Shown here: positions 46,793 through 54,724 of the stretch, piece after piece
Position numbering within the stretch: position 1 is the stretch's first letter
How the letters are laid out: every line of letters begins with the position of its first letter
Assembly (NCBI GenBank): GCA_016872115.1
Contig: VHBC01000004.1
Coordinates: 86,649 to 150,648, forward strand
DNA length: 64,000 nucleotides
Reading direction: 5' to 3'
Source: Sphingomonadales bacterium
GTDB taxonomy: Bacteria; Bacteroidota; Bacteroidia; Flavobacteriales_D; Crocinitomicaceae
Notes under the pieces: generated by a model
Seen by the model: only the letters and a program-made list of their open reading frames with translations
The model's database searches: none
Told to the model about the DNA's origin: nothing
Program-made: the position numbers and the translations under genes

Positions 46793-47890
46793 TCAACTGA
46801 GCAATCCTTGGAAATCGTGTAAAATCCCACTGCGTAAGGCACTTGCTGCCCCAGTAACTGTGGCGATAGTCGTTGGTTCATTCCTTAGAAAACGTGCGCC
46901 CAAAAATGCAAATATGATCGCTTCTTTATAATTGATGATTGCCTCTTTGGGGATTACCAGTTCGCCGGTATAAGCGTTTCGCAATAATTCGATAAAGAAT
47001 GCATTGAATGCGCCGCCTCCGGTCACATAAATTCGCTTGAGTTCAAGTCTTTCAAATTCTTGTACGCACAGTGTTTTTAGTACCTCAAGATGCGTTCTCA
47101 ATTTATCAGCAACATTCAGTTTTTCAAATGAAGGAAGATAATGTGCCTCTAGCCATTCAGTCCCCAATGATTTTGGCCCGCTTTGAGTAAAAAAATCGAG
47201 TTGAAGTAGGTATTCAAGTATGATTTGATCAATTTGACCCTTACGTGCCAAATCGCCATTTGCATCATATGATTGACCAATTGTATTCATCCATCGATTC
47301 ATAGGTAAGTTGGCCGGCGCAATATCAAACGCAAGTGTCTTTCCATGAATTTGTGTTGAGATATTTGCAAAGCCGCCCAGATTAAGAAAACCGTCGGCAA
47401 AAGCAGCGAACAGGAGTTGGTCTCCAAGTGGAACCAATGGCGCTCCCTGACCTCCTGCACTTACATCTAATTGTCTGAATTGATCTATAACAGGAATTTT
47501 AGTGAGGTAATTAAGCGTAGTTCCGCAACCTATTTGTGTTGTATAACCCAAGTCTGGGCGATGAAAAATAGTTTGGCCATGCGAGGCAATGGCGTTGATT
47601 TGCGCTCTGTCAATTTCAAATTCGTTGATAAATTGCTCGACACAACCTGCATAGAAAACCGCGAGTTGTTGATCGAGTTCAAAAATTTCCTCGGCTCTCA
47701 ATTTAAAAATGTTGGAAAGACGGTCAAAAGTTGCTTTGGGTAATGGAAAGGTTTTGCAATTAAACAGCTGAAAATCAATATGTTTATCCTCTGAAAAATC
47801 AAAGCGAACGTGTGCAATATCAAGGCCATCTAAGGAGGTACCAGACATTAAGCCCAGGAGCTGTATATTATTGTTCGGAATTGTTTTCAA
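46793..47890 (-). CDS. anmK: Anhydro-N-acetylmuramic acid kinase
   Basis: AnmK phosphorylates anhydro-MurNAc released during cell-wall turnover, giving MurNAc 6-phosphate for recycling. The 365-residue protein has the sugar-kinase N-terminus QLLGLMSGTSLDGLDIA, NLGGFANIS and VTGGGAFNAF. No ATG precedes the conserved start; TTG at 47890 is the best start codon. It is divergent from the acyl-CoA dehydrogenase gene, with overlapping promoter boxes. Confidence 0.94.
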   Translation of the reverse strand: MKTIPNNNIQLLGLMSGTSLDGLDIAHVRFDFSEDKHIDFQLFNCKTFPLPKATFDRLSNIFKLRAEEIFELDQQLAVFYAGCVEQFINEFEIDRAQINAIASHGQTIFHRPDLGYTTQIGCGTTLNYLTKIPVIDQFRQLDVSAGGQGAPLVPLGDQLLFAAFADGFLNLGGFANISTQIHGKTLAFDIAPANLPMNRWMNTIGQSYDANGDLARKGQIDQIILEYLLQLDFFTQSGPKSLGTEWLEAHYLPSFEKLNVADKLRTHLEVLKTLCVQEFERLELKRIYVTGGGAFNAFFIELLRNAYTGELVIPKEAIINYKEAIIFAFLGARFLRNEPTTIATVTGAASALRSGILHDFQGLLS

Positions 47891-47907
47891 GAATATCTGA
47901 ATTGGTT

Positions 47908-47915
47908 TATTTTTG
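47908..47915 (+). promoter_or_regulatory. -7 promoter box for acyl-CoA dehydrogenase operon
   Basis: TATTTTTG is an exact -7 match 25 nt before the ATG at 47941. A TTG at 47881-47883 is 24 nt upstream, slightly long. Confidence 0.45.
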
Positions 47916-47916
47916 T

Positions 47917-47924
47917 CAAAATTA
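47917..47924 (-). promoter_or_regulatory. -7 promoter box for anmK
   Basis: On the minus strand this reads TAATTTTG, an exact match 26 nt before the anmK TTG start. It is one base from the opposite -7 box at 47908-47915. Confidence 0.45.
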
Positions 47925-47940
47925 AAATAAATCAGTCAAC

Positions 47941-49083
47941 ATGAATTTTGAACTCACTGAAGAACACCTCGCCGTAAAAGAAGCAGCCCGCGATTTCGCA
48001 CAAAACGTCCTTAAACCAGGTGTCATTGAACGCGATAACCTCCAAAAATTCCCAGCCGAAGAAGTCAAGCAGCTCGGTGAATTGGGCTTTATGGGCATGA
48101 TGGTCGATCCAAAATATGACGGTAGCGGCATGGATACCCTTTCCTATGTTTTGGCGATGGAAGAAATTTCTAAGGTCGATGCTTCTACATCCGTTTGCAT
48201 GTCAGTGAATAACTCACTGGTCTGCTGGGGGCTAGAAACATTTGGTTCAGAAGAACAAAAACAGAAATACCTCGTGCCACTCGCTAAAGGTGAAAAAATC
48301 GGTGCATTTTGTTTGTCAGAACCTGAAGCGGGTTCTGATGCTACCTCACAGCGCACCACAGCCGTAGATATGGGAGACTATTATTTATTAAATGGCACCA
48401 AGAACTGGATCACAAACGGTTCTTCAGCATCTGTATATTTAGTGATTGCTCAAACCAATCCAGAGCTTGGCCACAAAGGAATCAATGTTCTTATTGTTGA
48501 GCGCGGCATGGAAGGCTTTGTCGTTGGCGCCAAAGAAGATAAAATGGGCATTCGCGGAAGCGATACCCACACGCTCCTTTTCAATGACGTTAAAGTACCG
48601 AAAGAGAACCGCATCGGCGAAGATGGCTTCGGCTTTAAATTTGCCATGAAAACCTTATCGGGCGGGCGTATCGGAATTGCCGCTCAAGCCCTCGGAATTG
48701 CCGCTGGAGGTCTAGAATTAGCACTTGCTTACTCTAAAGAGCGTGCAGCTTTTGGTAAAGAAATTTACAAGCACCAGGCCATTGCATTCAAACTTGCCGA
48801 CATGGCAACCGAAATTGAAGCAGCACGCCTTCTCGTGTACAAAGCCGCACAAGACAAAGACGCTGGTCGCAATTACGACCAATCTGGCGCAATGGCCAAG
48901 CTTTACGCTTCAAAAGTAGCAATGGAGCAAACCGTAGAGGCTGTTCAAATTCACGGTGGCTATGGCTTTGTGAAAGAGTACCACGTAGAGCGCCTCATGC
49001 GCGATGCTAAAATCACGCAGATATACGAAGGCACCTCTGAGGTGCAAAAAATCGTTATATCGCGCGGAATCTTGAACGCTTAA
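47941..49083 (+). CDS. Acyl-CoA dehydrogenase
   Basis: A 380-residue FAD-dependent enzyme that introduces the 2,3 double bond in acyl-CoA. Family motifs are present: AFCLSEPEAGSDATSQRT (FAD site, about 121-138), KNWITNGSSASVYLV, and the C-terminal QIHGGYGFVKEYHVERLMRDAKITQIYEGTSEVQ with the catalytic Glu in YEGTSE. It resembles the short-chain/butyryl-CoA subgroup. It is followed by 3-hydroxyanthranilate dioxygenase after 10 bp, so both are probably co-transcribed. Confidence 0.94.
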   Translation: MNFELTEEHLAVKEAARDFAQNVLKPGVIERDNLQKFPAEEVKQLGELGFMGMMVDPKYDGSGMDTLSYVLAMEEISKVDASTSVCMSVNNSLVCWGLETFGSEEQKQKYLVPLAKGEKIGAFCLSEPEAGSDATSQRTTAVDMGDYYLLNGTKNWITNGSSASVYLVIAQTNPELGHKGINVLIVERGMEGFVVGAKEDKMGIRGSDTHTLLFNDVKVPKENRIGEDGFGFKFAMKTLSGGRIGIAAQALGIAAGGLELALAYSKERAAFGKEIYKHQAIAFKLADMATEIEAARLLVYKAAQDKDAGRNYDQSGAMAKLYASKVAMEQTVEAVQIHGGYGFVKEYHVERLMRDAKITQIYEGTSEVQKIVISRGILNA

Positions 49084-49093
49084 TTCTTTACCT

Positions 49094-49618
49094 ATGCTAG
49101 CTCCTTTTAACCTCCAAAAATGGATAGACGACAATCGTCATGTTCTCAAACCACCCATTGCCAATAAAAATTTGTATAAAGAGGCCGGTGATTTTATTGT
49201 CATGGTGGTTGCTGGTCCAAATGCTCGAAAAGACTACCATTACAACGAAAGCGAGGAGTTGTTTTACCAAATAGAAGGAGATATCACCGTCCGTATTCAG
49301 CAACAAGGTCAGGCCAAAGACGTTATTGTTAAGCAAGGAGAAATGTTTTTGTTGGCAGCCAAAACACCACATTCGCCAGTCCGCGGTGAAAACACCATTG
49401 GTTTGGTTATTGAACGTGTCCGTAAAGGAACCGACTTGCAAGATGGCCTGATGTGGTTTTGTGAAAAGTGCAATAACAACTTACATACCTATCGTTTCCC
49501 TCTCGACAACATTGAAAGAGATTTTTTACCAAGATTTAAAGAGTTCTACGGTTCGTTACAAATGCGGACCTGTAACGCTTGCGGCCATGTGATGGAAGTA
49601 GATCCGAAATTTGTTTAA
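49094..49618 (+). CDS. 3-Hydroxyanthranilate 3,4-dioxygenase
   Basis: This 174-residue cupin enzyme opens the ring of 3-hydroxyanthranilate in tryptophan/kynurenine breakdown or NAD synthesis. Iron ligands His49, Glu55 and His93 are visible (DYHYNESEE and KTPHSP). It also has the rubredoxin-like C-terminal metal site formed by Cys123 and Cys126 (CEKC) and by Cys160 and Cys163 (CNAC). The length and both sites match the bacterial enzyme (KynC/NbaC type). Other kynurenine pathway genes are not in the window. It follows an acyl-CoA dehydrogenase gene and is closed by a strong terminator. Confidence 0.95.
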   Translation: MLAPFNLQKWIDDNRHVLKPPIANKNLYKEAGDFIVMVVAGPNARKDYHYNESEELFYQIEGDITVRIQQQGQAKDVIVKQGEMFLLAAKTPHSPVRGENTIGLVIERVRKGTDLQDGLMWFCEKCNNNLHTYRFPLDNIERDFLPRFKEFYGSLQMRTCNACGHVMEVDPKFV

Positions 49619-49635
49619 AAATTATCGAAATAAAC

Positions 49636-49667
49636 AAAAAAAGCTATCCATTTGGATAGCTTTTTTT
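49636..49667. terminator. Bidirectional terminator after dioxygenase gene
   Basis: A long perfect hairpin, stem AAGCTATCCA / TGGATAGCTT with a 2-nt loop, with A-run left and T-run right. It serves the dioxygenase gene and the convergent lipoprotein gene. Confidence 0.88.
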
Positions 49668-49684
49668 GTTAGAAAGTTTAGCGT

Positions 49685-50119
49685 TTATTGCTGAATGAAA
49701 GTCAGGCGGTGTTTGTCACCAGTTTGAAAAATTTCTTCTTCCAACACCATTCGCTTACTGCGTAATTCTTTGATACTATATTCGTGAACTGGATTAACGG
49801 TTGTGGTGTCAGCATAGAAGAAAACAGAGGTGTTGTCTTCGCCAAAAACCCAAGTACCGTGGCTATAGGTGCCTTGTATTTGCTCGAGTACATTGGTGTA
49901 ATTAGAGATGGAATATGTACCATCTTTATCGATACTCATTTTGGTAGTAATACTGGCGTCAAACACGTTATTTCCGTTCAAGACATAGTCTGAAAGTTTC
50001 CAGTCGTTGCAGATTCTTGCTTTTCTGGTTTGAATTGAAAACGAGGGACCTTCGCTGAACTTAGTACAGCCAACAAGACCAATCGATAATAAAGAAAGTG
50101 AAATTAGAACAGCCTTCAT
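49685..50119 (-). CDS. Small lipocalin-like lipoprotein, paralogue 1
   Basis: A 144-residue lipoprotein with lipobox LVGC (Cys18). After the Cys comes TKFSEGPSFSIQTRKAR, then a beta-rich domain with WKLSDYV, DGTYSIS, GTYSHGTWVFGEDNT and KRMVLEEE, as in lipocalin-like DUFs of Bacteroidota. It resembles the gene at 50205 in lipid-box context (C-[ST]-K-[FY]-x-E-G-P-S), in 'GTW' strands and in length, so the two are paralogues. The function is unknown; it is probably surface or periplasmic. A -7 box lies 13 nt upstream. Confidence 0.8.
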   Translation of the reverse strand: MKAVLISLSLLSIGLVGCTKFSEGPSFSIQTRKARICNDWKLSDYVLNGNNVFDASITTKMSIDKDGTYSISNYTNVLEQIQGTYSHGTWVFGEDNTSVFFYADTTTVNPVHEYSIKELRSKRMVLEEEIFQTGDKHRLTFIQQ

Positions 50120-50132
50120 TTTTGTTTTTTTT

Positions 50133-50140
50133 CAAATGTA
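50133..50140 (-). promoter_or_regulatory. -7 promoter box for lipoprotein at 49685
   Basis: On the minus strand this reads TACATTTG, an exact match 13 nt before the ATG at 50119. No -33 TTG at normal spacing. Confidence 0.45.
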
Positions 50141-50156
50141 CTACTTTTTAGCCAAT

Positions 50157-50191
50157 AAAAAAGCCGCAAAAAGTTGCGGCTTTATTTTTTT
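50157..50191 (-). terminator. Intrinsic terminator after lipoprotein at 50205
   Basis: Hairpin AAGCCGCAA / TTGCGGCTT with a 4-nt loop and flanking A/T runs. It separates the two paralogous lipoprotein genes. Confidence 0.82.
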
Positions 50192-50204
50192 TGATTGAAC
50201 GCGT

Positions 50205-50639
50205 TTATTGTGCGGTCCAAGTTTCAATAACGGTCTCCGTTCCATCTACCGTTCTAAGTTTCAACTCTTTGCTAGCAAGTCTTACGATTGTTTGAGTATA
50301 TGTCCCTGTTAGACCATCAACAGTTGTGATTAGTTGTGTCTTATCATCAGAGAAAGACCAAGTACCTGTGTAATCATTAGAGTAATTAAAACCCATATAG
50401 TTGTAATTGATGAGCACGCTATACGTACCATCTTTTTGAATATTAATGGTTTGGGTAAGACCAGTAAGGGCATCTGGTGTTCCGTTAGTGGTTCGAGCGG
50501 TTAATTTCCAAGAGCCCGTTAATCGAGCAGTTTTCGAAGATAAAGTCAATGACGGACCTTCTTCGTATTTGCTACATGAAGTAAGTGTTGCTGAACTTAC
50601 TGCGAGTGTGGCCAAGCCTACAAAAAATAGTTTTTTCAT
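50205..50639 (-). CDS. Small lipocalin-like lipoprotein, paralogue 2
   Basis: A 144-residue lipoprotein with lipobox LTSC (Cys22). The mature N-terminus CSKYEEGPSLTLSSKTAR resembles that of the neighbour at 49685. The beta-rich domain contains SWKLTARTTNG, DGTYSVLINY, GTWSFSDDKTQL and KELKLRT. The acidic residues just after the Cys-Ser-Lys recall the lipoprotein export signal of Bacteroidota, so surface exposure is possible. The ATG at 50639 is chosen over an upstream TTG. A promoter with both boxes lies upstream. Confidence 0.8.
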   Translation of the reverse strand: MKKLFFVGLATLAVSSATLTSCSKYEEGPSLTLSSKTARLTGSWKLTARTTNGTPDALTGLTQTINIQKDGTYSVLINYNYMGFNYSNDYTGTWSFSDDKTQLITTVDGLTGTYTQTIVRLASKELKLRTVDGTETVIETWTAQ

Positions 50640-50655
50640 AATTTTCAAGTTTTAA

Positions 50656-50686
50656 CAAAACTACGCAAAGACTTGAACATTCGCAA
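50656..50686 (-). promoter_or_regulatory. Promoter for lipoprotein at 50205 (-33 TTG, -7 TAGTTTTG)
   Basis: On the minus strand, TTG (50684-50686) is followed after 20 nt by TAGTTTTG (50656-50663). The ATG comes 16 nt later. It interlocks with the opposite promoter at 50673-50703. Confidence 0.6.
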
Positions 50687-50703
50687 TATCATGAGTAATT
50701 TTG
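50673..50703 (+). promoter_or_regulatory. Promoter for HMA-like lipoprotein (-33 TTG, -7 TAATTTTG), leaderless spacing
   Basis: TTG (50673-50675) is followed after 20 nt by TAATTTTG (50696-50703), and after 4 nt by the ATG at 50708. Both boxes match the consensus exactly, so the transcript should begin at the start codon. Confidence 0.65.
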
Positions 50704-50707
50704 TTTC

Positions 50708-51079
50708 ATGAAACTAGTATTACTTCCGACGCTTCTATTTTTATTGATTTCCTGTTCCCAATCAGGTATAGAAAATAAAAAAAAGGAACAGCAATTTAAA
50801 ATTTGTAAAAGTGTTGAAGCCAACACGATACAAGAAATTGGCGTAAAAGGAATGGTTTGCCAAATGGGCTGTGGTGGTACTATCCGTAAATCATTAAAAG
50901 AAACATGTGCAGTAGACCGTGTCGAGGTGAGCTACATCGATTCTTTGGAAGAACAAAAAATCAAAGTTTATTACAAAAGAGAGCGCATTGCTCCCCGACA
51001 AATGCTTGGCATGCTTGCAGACCTCAATGACAAACAATTTACAGTACGCCTGATCGGAGCACCACAAGATATTCAATGA
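50708..51079 (+). CDS. HMA-like (heavy-metal-associated fold) lipoprotein
   Basis: A 123-residue lipoprotein with lipobox LISC (Cys16). The mature part resembles the heavy-metal-associated ferredoxin-like fold: beta strand EIGVKGMVC, then QMGCGGTIRKSLKE, a DRVEVSYI strand, and the second helix MLGMLADLN. The metal site reads C51-x3-C55, not the CxxC of classical HMA domains. I infer metal binding in the envelope, which is not shown. The gene overlaps the alpha/beta hydrolase start by 4 bp (ATGA), so the two are coupled. Confidence 0.78.
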   Translation: MKLVLLPTLLFLLISCSQSGIENKKKEQQFKICKSVEANTIQEIGVKGMVCQMGCGGTIRKSLKETCAVDRVEVSYIDSLEEQKIKVYYKRERIAPRQMLGMLADLNDKQFTVRLIGAPQDIQ

Positions 51080-51837
51080 AGTTACACTACAGACAACTAG
51101 GCCAAGGCAAACCGCTTATTATTCTCCATGGCCTTTTTGGTTTTTCAGATAACTGGCAAACCCACGCCAAAAAATTAGCTGAATATTTTCAGGTGACCTT
51201 AGTAGATTTGCGTAATCATGGGCATTCACCGTGGTCCGATGCCTTCAGTTATGCACTAATGGTGCAAGATCTACATGAACTCTTTAGTGATTTGAAAATT
51301 GCTAGTCCTATTCTTCTTGGTCATTCAATGGGTGGAAAGCTTGCGATGCATTATGACATGGCTTACCCAAATTTTCTTGATAAACTCATCGTGGTAGATA
51401 TGGGAGTCAAAGCCTATCCCGCGCATCATGCACACATTTTAGCGGCTATTCATGCCATTGATTTAACGCAAATGACTGCCAGAAGTCAGGCCGAGGCCAT
51501 TCTTCGTACTTTTGTTGATTCTGATGGCGTCAGACAATTTTTGTTGAAGAACTTGTATTGGGAAGACAAAGGAAAACTTGCCTGGCGCGTCAATTTTACG
51601 GTACTCGAAGCTAGCATGCCAGAAATCTTGAGTGCACTTCCATCAAATGAGTCCTTTACACCAGCGCTGTTTATCAGAGGCCTTTTGTCCAACTACATTC
51701 TCGATGAAGATTTTGATCAGATTGAAAGCTTCTATCCCGATACACAATTTGCATCCATTCCAGATGCCGGTCATTGGGTACATGCCGAGGCGCCAGATGC
51801 ATTTTTAGATGTAGTACTGTCTTTTTGTTTAAGATAA
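51076..51837 (+). CDS. Alpha/beta fold hydrolase
   Basis: A 253-residue alpha/beta hydrolase with the nucleophile elbow GHSMG (82-86, Ser84). The oxyanion region is LHGLFGFSDNW (about 18-28) and the C-terminal His lies in PDAGHWVHAEAPDAF (about 230). It is similar to the YbfF-type esterases. The substrate is unknown. Coupled to the HMA-like lipoprotein gene by an ATGA overlap, with a strong terminator just after the stop. Confidence 0.9.
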   Translation: MKLHYRQLGQGKPLIILHGLFGFSDNWQTHAKKLAEYFQVTLVDLRNHGHSPWSDAFSYALMVQDLHELFSDLKIASPILLGHSMGGKLAMHYDMAYPNFLDKLIVVDMGVKAYPAHHAHILAAIHAIDLTQMTARSQAEAILRTFVDSDGVRQFLLKNLYWEDKGKLAWRVNFTVLEASMPEILSALPSNESFTPALFIRGLLSNYILDEDFDQIESFYPDTQFASIPDAGHWVHAEAPDAFLDVVLSFCLR

Positions 51838-51866
51838 AAAAAAGGGAGCCCGAGGGCTCCCTTTTG
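51836..51866. terminator. Bidirectional terminator after hydrolase gene
   Basis: Hairpin AAAGGGAGCCC / GGGCTCCCTTT with a 2-nt loop and A/T flanks. It ends both the hydrolase transcript and the convergent T9SS cargo gene. Confidence 0.88.
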
Positions 51867-51885
51867 ATTTTAGCTTGCGCAAAGA

Positions 51886-53697
51886 TTAGTTGCGAATAGC
51901 AAGTTTCTTGCTAACAGAGGTTCCGTTTGCTGAAACATTTACAGTATACATGCCGCTGGTCAAAGCACTTGTGTTGATTTCAACTGCTTGTGTACCGTTA
52001 ATACCAGACAATGTTTGTGTTGCAACAACCTTACCAGCCATATCAATTACATTGATTACAGCATCAGAAGTGTTTTTCACTGTGAAGGTTACGCTAGTTG
52101 CATTTGCAGCTGGGTTAGGCGCTACTTCAAGACCAAAAGTATTGTTGTTTTCTTTGATACCTAAAGCAGGATCGAAGTTCATACGCACCATTGGTTGAGA
52201 TGTTGTGTAGTACCATGTGAGGTCTGTCATGTCGTAGTAAAAACATGTTTGTGCAGGAGCTGGGCCAGCCGTACCAACAACGAGGTCATTGGTTGCGCCG
52301 CCGTCGCCGTTAGAACCAGCAACAAGAAGATAAGCTTCACCTGCATTTAATGAGTAGTTACCACCTAGGAAAGAAAGTGTTACTTCAGCATCGATGTCTG
52401 CGTTTTGAAGCACGTATGGACCTGTTTCGTCAACGTAAAGGAAGTCGCCACTGGCTGGATCGATGGAATATAATTTGAGGTAGATTTCAGCACCTGGCTC
52501 TGCAGCACTGTGGATGTGAACAGAACCAGCACCGATATTGGTGTTGGCAAAAATATCGAAGATGTTACCAACCTCAAAGCCCATTCCGCTGTTGAATGAT
52601 CCATTTAGTGCCGTTCCGTTGTCACGAGCATAAACATATGGATTAACAGCAACTGCTGCATAATTTGAAAGCGTATTGTTGGTTGCGTCTCCGTCATTAT
52701 TGCCCATAGCTACTGTACCAGAAACTGAGATGGTTGCAGTGGCAGTGCCTGGGGTTAATGTAGTTGCACAAGCAAGAGTGTCTACATTTCCTACTAGAAC
52801 TGGTGTTGCAGCAGAAGAGCTAGAGAAAGTACCTGCGTTTACGGTAAATACAGCGTCTTGCTGATCTAGTGCTCCGATGTTTTCTACAATTCCTGAAAAT
52901 TCAATTTCAGTTACCTGAGACGCAGGAACTTTGTAGTATGCCAAACGCTCAGCCCAAAAACCAGTTGAACCCCAGTAAATTCTATTTAGTTTTAAGTCGT
53001 TTGCTTCAGGAACGTAAAGTTCAACGTCGTCAACTGCCCAATACCAACCCCAGTAATCGTTGTCATTATAGTAAAATTTAACTTTAACTTGTGAGGAACC
53101 TGCACACCACTGAGAGACATCAATAATCGTTACTTCAGGATTACCCGAGTTTTGGTTTGGTAATGAGTAACTTGTTTCGTTGGACATCTCATAATCGTGC
53201 CAAGTAACACCGTTGTCACCTGATACACTTACGCCGCGAGTGTCATGCCACCAACGAAAGTTGTGGTGGTATTTTAATTTCACTACACTATGCGCTGAAC
53301 AATCAATTGTTCCAGACGTAGCGGTGGTGATGATTGGCGTACCGTCCATATCCACGGTATTATTTGCATCCGAGTTCACAAACAAAAATCCGTTTGCTGC
53401 AGTTGGCGAATTAAAAGGGCTAAGTGCGCTTACAGGAATTACATTTGGCGTATTAACGATATGCCATTGCTCTGGGTTAGAACCAGTACTAGCGATTGTC
53501 CAGTTAGCTGCAACTGAGAAGTTGTCTGACCAAATGGTGGTTATCTTTGCAATTTCGGAAGGCTTTTGCGCTACGCTAGATGAACCAACTTCAAAAGAAG
53601 CTTTTTTCTCTAGACGTGGCGCGTTGACGGTTTTCACTTGCGCGTGAAAAGTTCCAGCTGTCATGACGGCAAGAAACGATACGTAAAGTTTTTTCAT
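51886..53697 (-). CDS. T9SS type A sorting domain-containing secreted protein
   Basis: A 603-residue secreted protein with a signal peptide (about 1-19, TFHAQ). A jelly-roll domain of the 'choice-of-anchor J' / immune inhibitor A type lies at about 55-235 (WSDNFSVAANWTI, KLKYHHNFRWW, WYWAVDDVELYV). Ig-like beta regions follow, and residues about 525-603 form a type A T9SS domain (LEVAPNPAANATSV, INVIDMAGKVV, LTSGMYTVNV, KKLAIRN). No protease motif is visible. By family knowledge it is exported by T9SS and cleaved by PorU. A -7 box lies 24 nt upstream. Function unknown, perhaps adhesion. Confidence 0.88.
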   Translation of the reverse strand: MKKLYVSFLAVMTAGTFHAQVKTVNAPRLEKKASFEVGSSSVAQKPSEIAKITTIWSDNFSVAANWTIASTGSNPEQWHIVNTPNVIPVSALSPFNSPTAANGFLFVNSDANNTVDMDGTPIITTATSGTIDCSAHSVVKLKYHHNFRWWHDTRGVSVSGDNGVTWHDYEMSNETSYSLPNQNSGNPEVTIIDVSQWCAGSSQVKVKFYYNDNDYWGWYWAVDDVELYVPEANDLKLNRIYWGSTGFWAERLAYYKVPASQVTEIEFSGIVENIGALDQQDAVFTVNAGTFSSSSAATPVLVGNVDTLACATTLTPGTATATISVSGTVAMGNNDGDATNNTLSNYAAVAVNPYVYARDNGTALNGSFNSGMGFEVGNIFDIFANTNIGAGSVHIHSAAEPGAEIYLKLYSIDPASGDFLYVDETGPYVLQNADIDAEVTLSFLGGNYSLNAGEAYLLVAGSNGDGGATNDLVVGTAGPAPAQTCFYYDMTDLTWYYTTSQPMVRMNFDPALGIKENNNTFGLEVAPNPAANATSVTFTVKNTSDAVINVIDMAGKVVATQTLSGINGTQAVEINTSALTSGMYTVNVSANGTSVSKKLAIRN

Positions 53698-53721
53698 TTT
53701 TGATTTTTTAGATAGTTCTTA

Positions 53722-53729
53722 CAAATATA
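53722..53729 (-). promoter_or_regulatory. -7 promoter box for T9SS cargo gene
   Basis: On the minus strand this reads TATATTTG, an exact match 24 nt before the ATG at 53697. Confidence 0.45.
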
Positions 53730-53758
53730 AGGAATTTTCAAAAAAAAAAAACTGAGTG

Positions 53759-54724
53759 CTAATGCGTTCTTGCAAATAAAAATTCGGCAAGTTCTTGCAG
53801 ATCGTGTTTAGACTGCGTGCTCTCGATTTTCTCGAGGGCTGTAAGTGCTTTTGAATGATGGAGCGCCATCTTTTCTTCACAGTATAACTTGGCGCCTAAT
53901 TTGGAGTAGAGTTTTTGTGTTTGCTCTATTTTTTCTAACGGGTTTTCAAGCTTTTCTGTTGTATTCAATGCCAACATAGCCTCTGTTGTAGCTACTTTTT
54001 TAGCATGAATTGACAGCAGTGTTTTTTTGTTGGCAAGTACGTCTCCACCAATTTGTTTACCAACCTGGGCACTTTCTCCGTAGAGGTCCAGTAGGTCGTC
54101 TTGAATTTGAAAAGCGAGACCAAGTTGCTCTCCAAATTCGTAAAGTAGGGCTTCGTTTTCTGATCCGGCTTTGCCGACGATGCCGCCCATTTGCAGTGCA
54201 CAACCCAACAAAACCGACGTTTTGAGTCGAATCATTTCTATATATTCAGCTTCACTTACTTCTTGACGGAGTTCAAAGTCCATGTCCATTTGTTGGCCCT
54301 CGCAAACTTCTATGGCTGTTTTGTTAAAAATATCAAATAGTGCTTTGAAGATTTGGGCGTCGTACTTTGCCAAAAGTCCATAGGCCTTGACCAACAAAAC
54401 ATCGCCCGATAAAATGGCAATGTTTGGATTCCACTTGATGTGAACAGTTTGTTGACCACGTCGAAGCGGTGCGGCATCCATGATATCGTCGTGAATCAGA
54501 GAAAAGTTATGAAAATACTCCACACAAAGGGCGGCTGGCAAAGCTTTTTGAAAATCTGTATCGTATAACTTACAAGCCATCAGGCTCAGCATAGGACGCA
54601 TGCGCTTGCCACTCAGCTGTAAAAAATAACGCAGGGGATCATATAAATTGGCCGGACCAAGCGGTAAGTTTTCTTGCTGTATGGCGTCTTCGAGTAAGGT
54701 GTTGTAAGTGGTTAAGACTTTCAT
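53759..54724 (-). CDS. Polyprenyl synthetase family protein (isoprenyl diphosphate synthase)
   Basis: A 321-residue prenyltransferase that joins isopentenyl diphosphate to an allylic diphosphate. It has the two Asp-rich motifs: HDDIMD (78-83, with RRG after it) and QDDLLD (about 209-214). Phe and His just upstream of the first motif suggest a short- to medium-chain product, but chain length is not certain. Its start lies directly after the rfbA stop with no spacing, so they share a transcript. Confidence 0.92.
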   Translation of the reverse strand: MKVLTTYNTLLEDAIQQENLPLGPANLYDPLRYFLQLSGKRMRPMLSLMACKLYDTDFQKALPAALCVEYFHNFSLIHDDIMDAAPLRRGQQTVHIKWNPNIAILSGDVLLVKAYGLLAKYDAQIFKALFDIFNKTAIEVCEGQQMDMDFELRQEVSEAEYIEMIRLKTSVLLGCALQMGGIVGKAGSENEALLYEFGEQLGLAFQIQDDLLDLYGESAQVGKQIGGDVLANKKTLLSIHAKKVATTEAMLALNTTEKLENPLEKIEQTQKLYSKLGAKLYCEEKMALHHSKALTALEKIESTQSKHDLQELAEFLFARTH

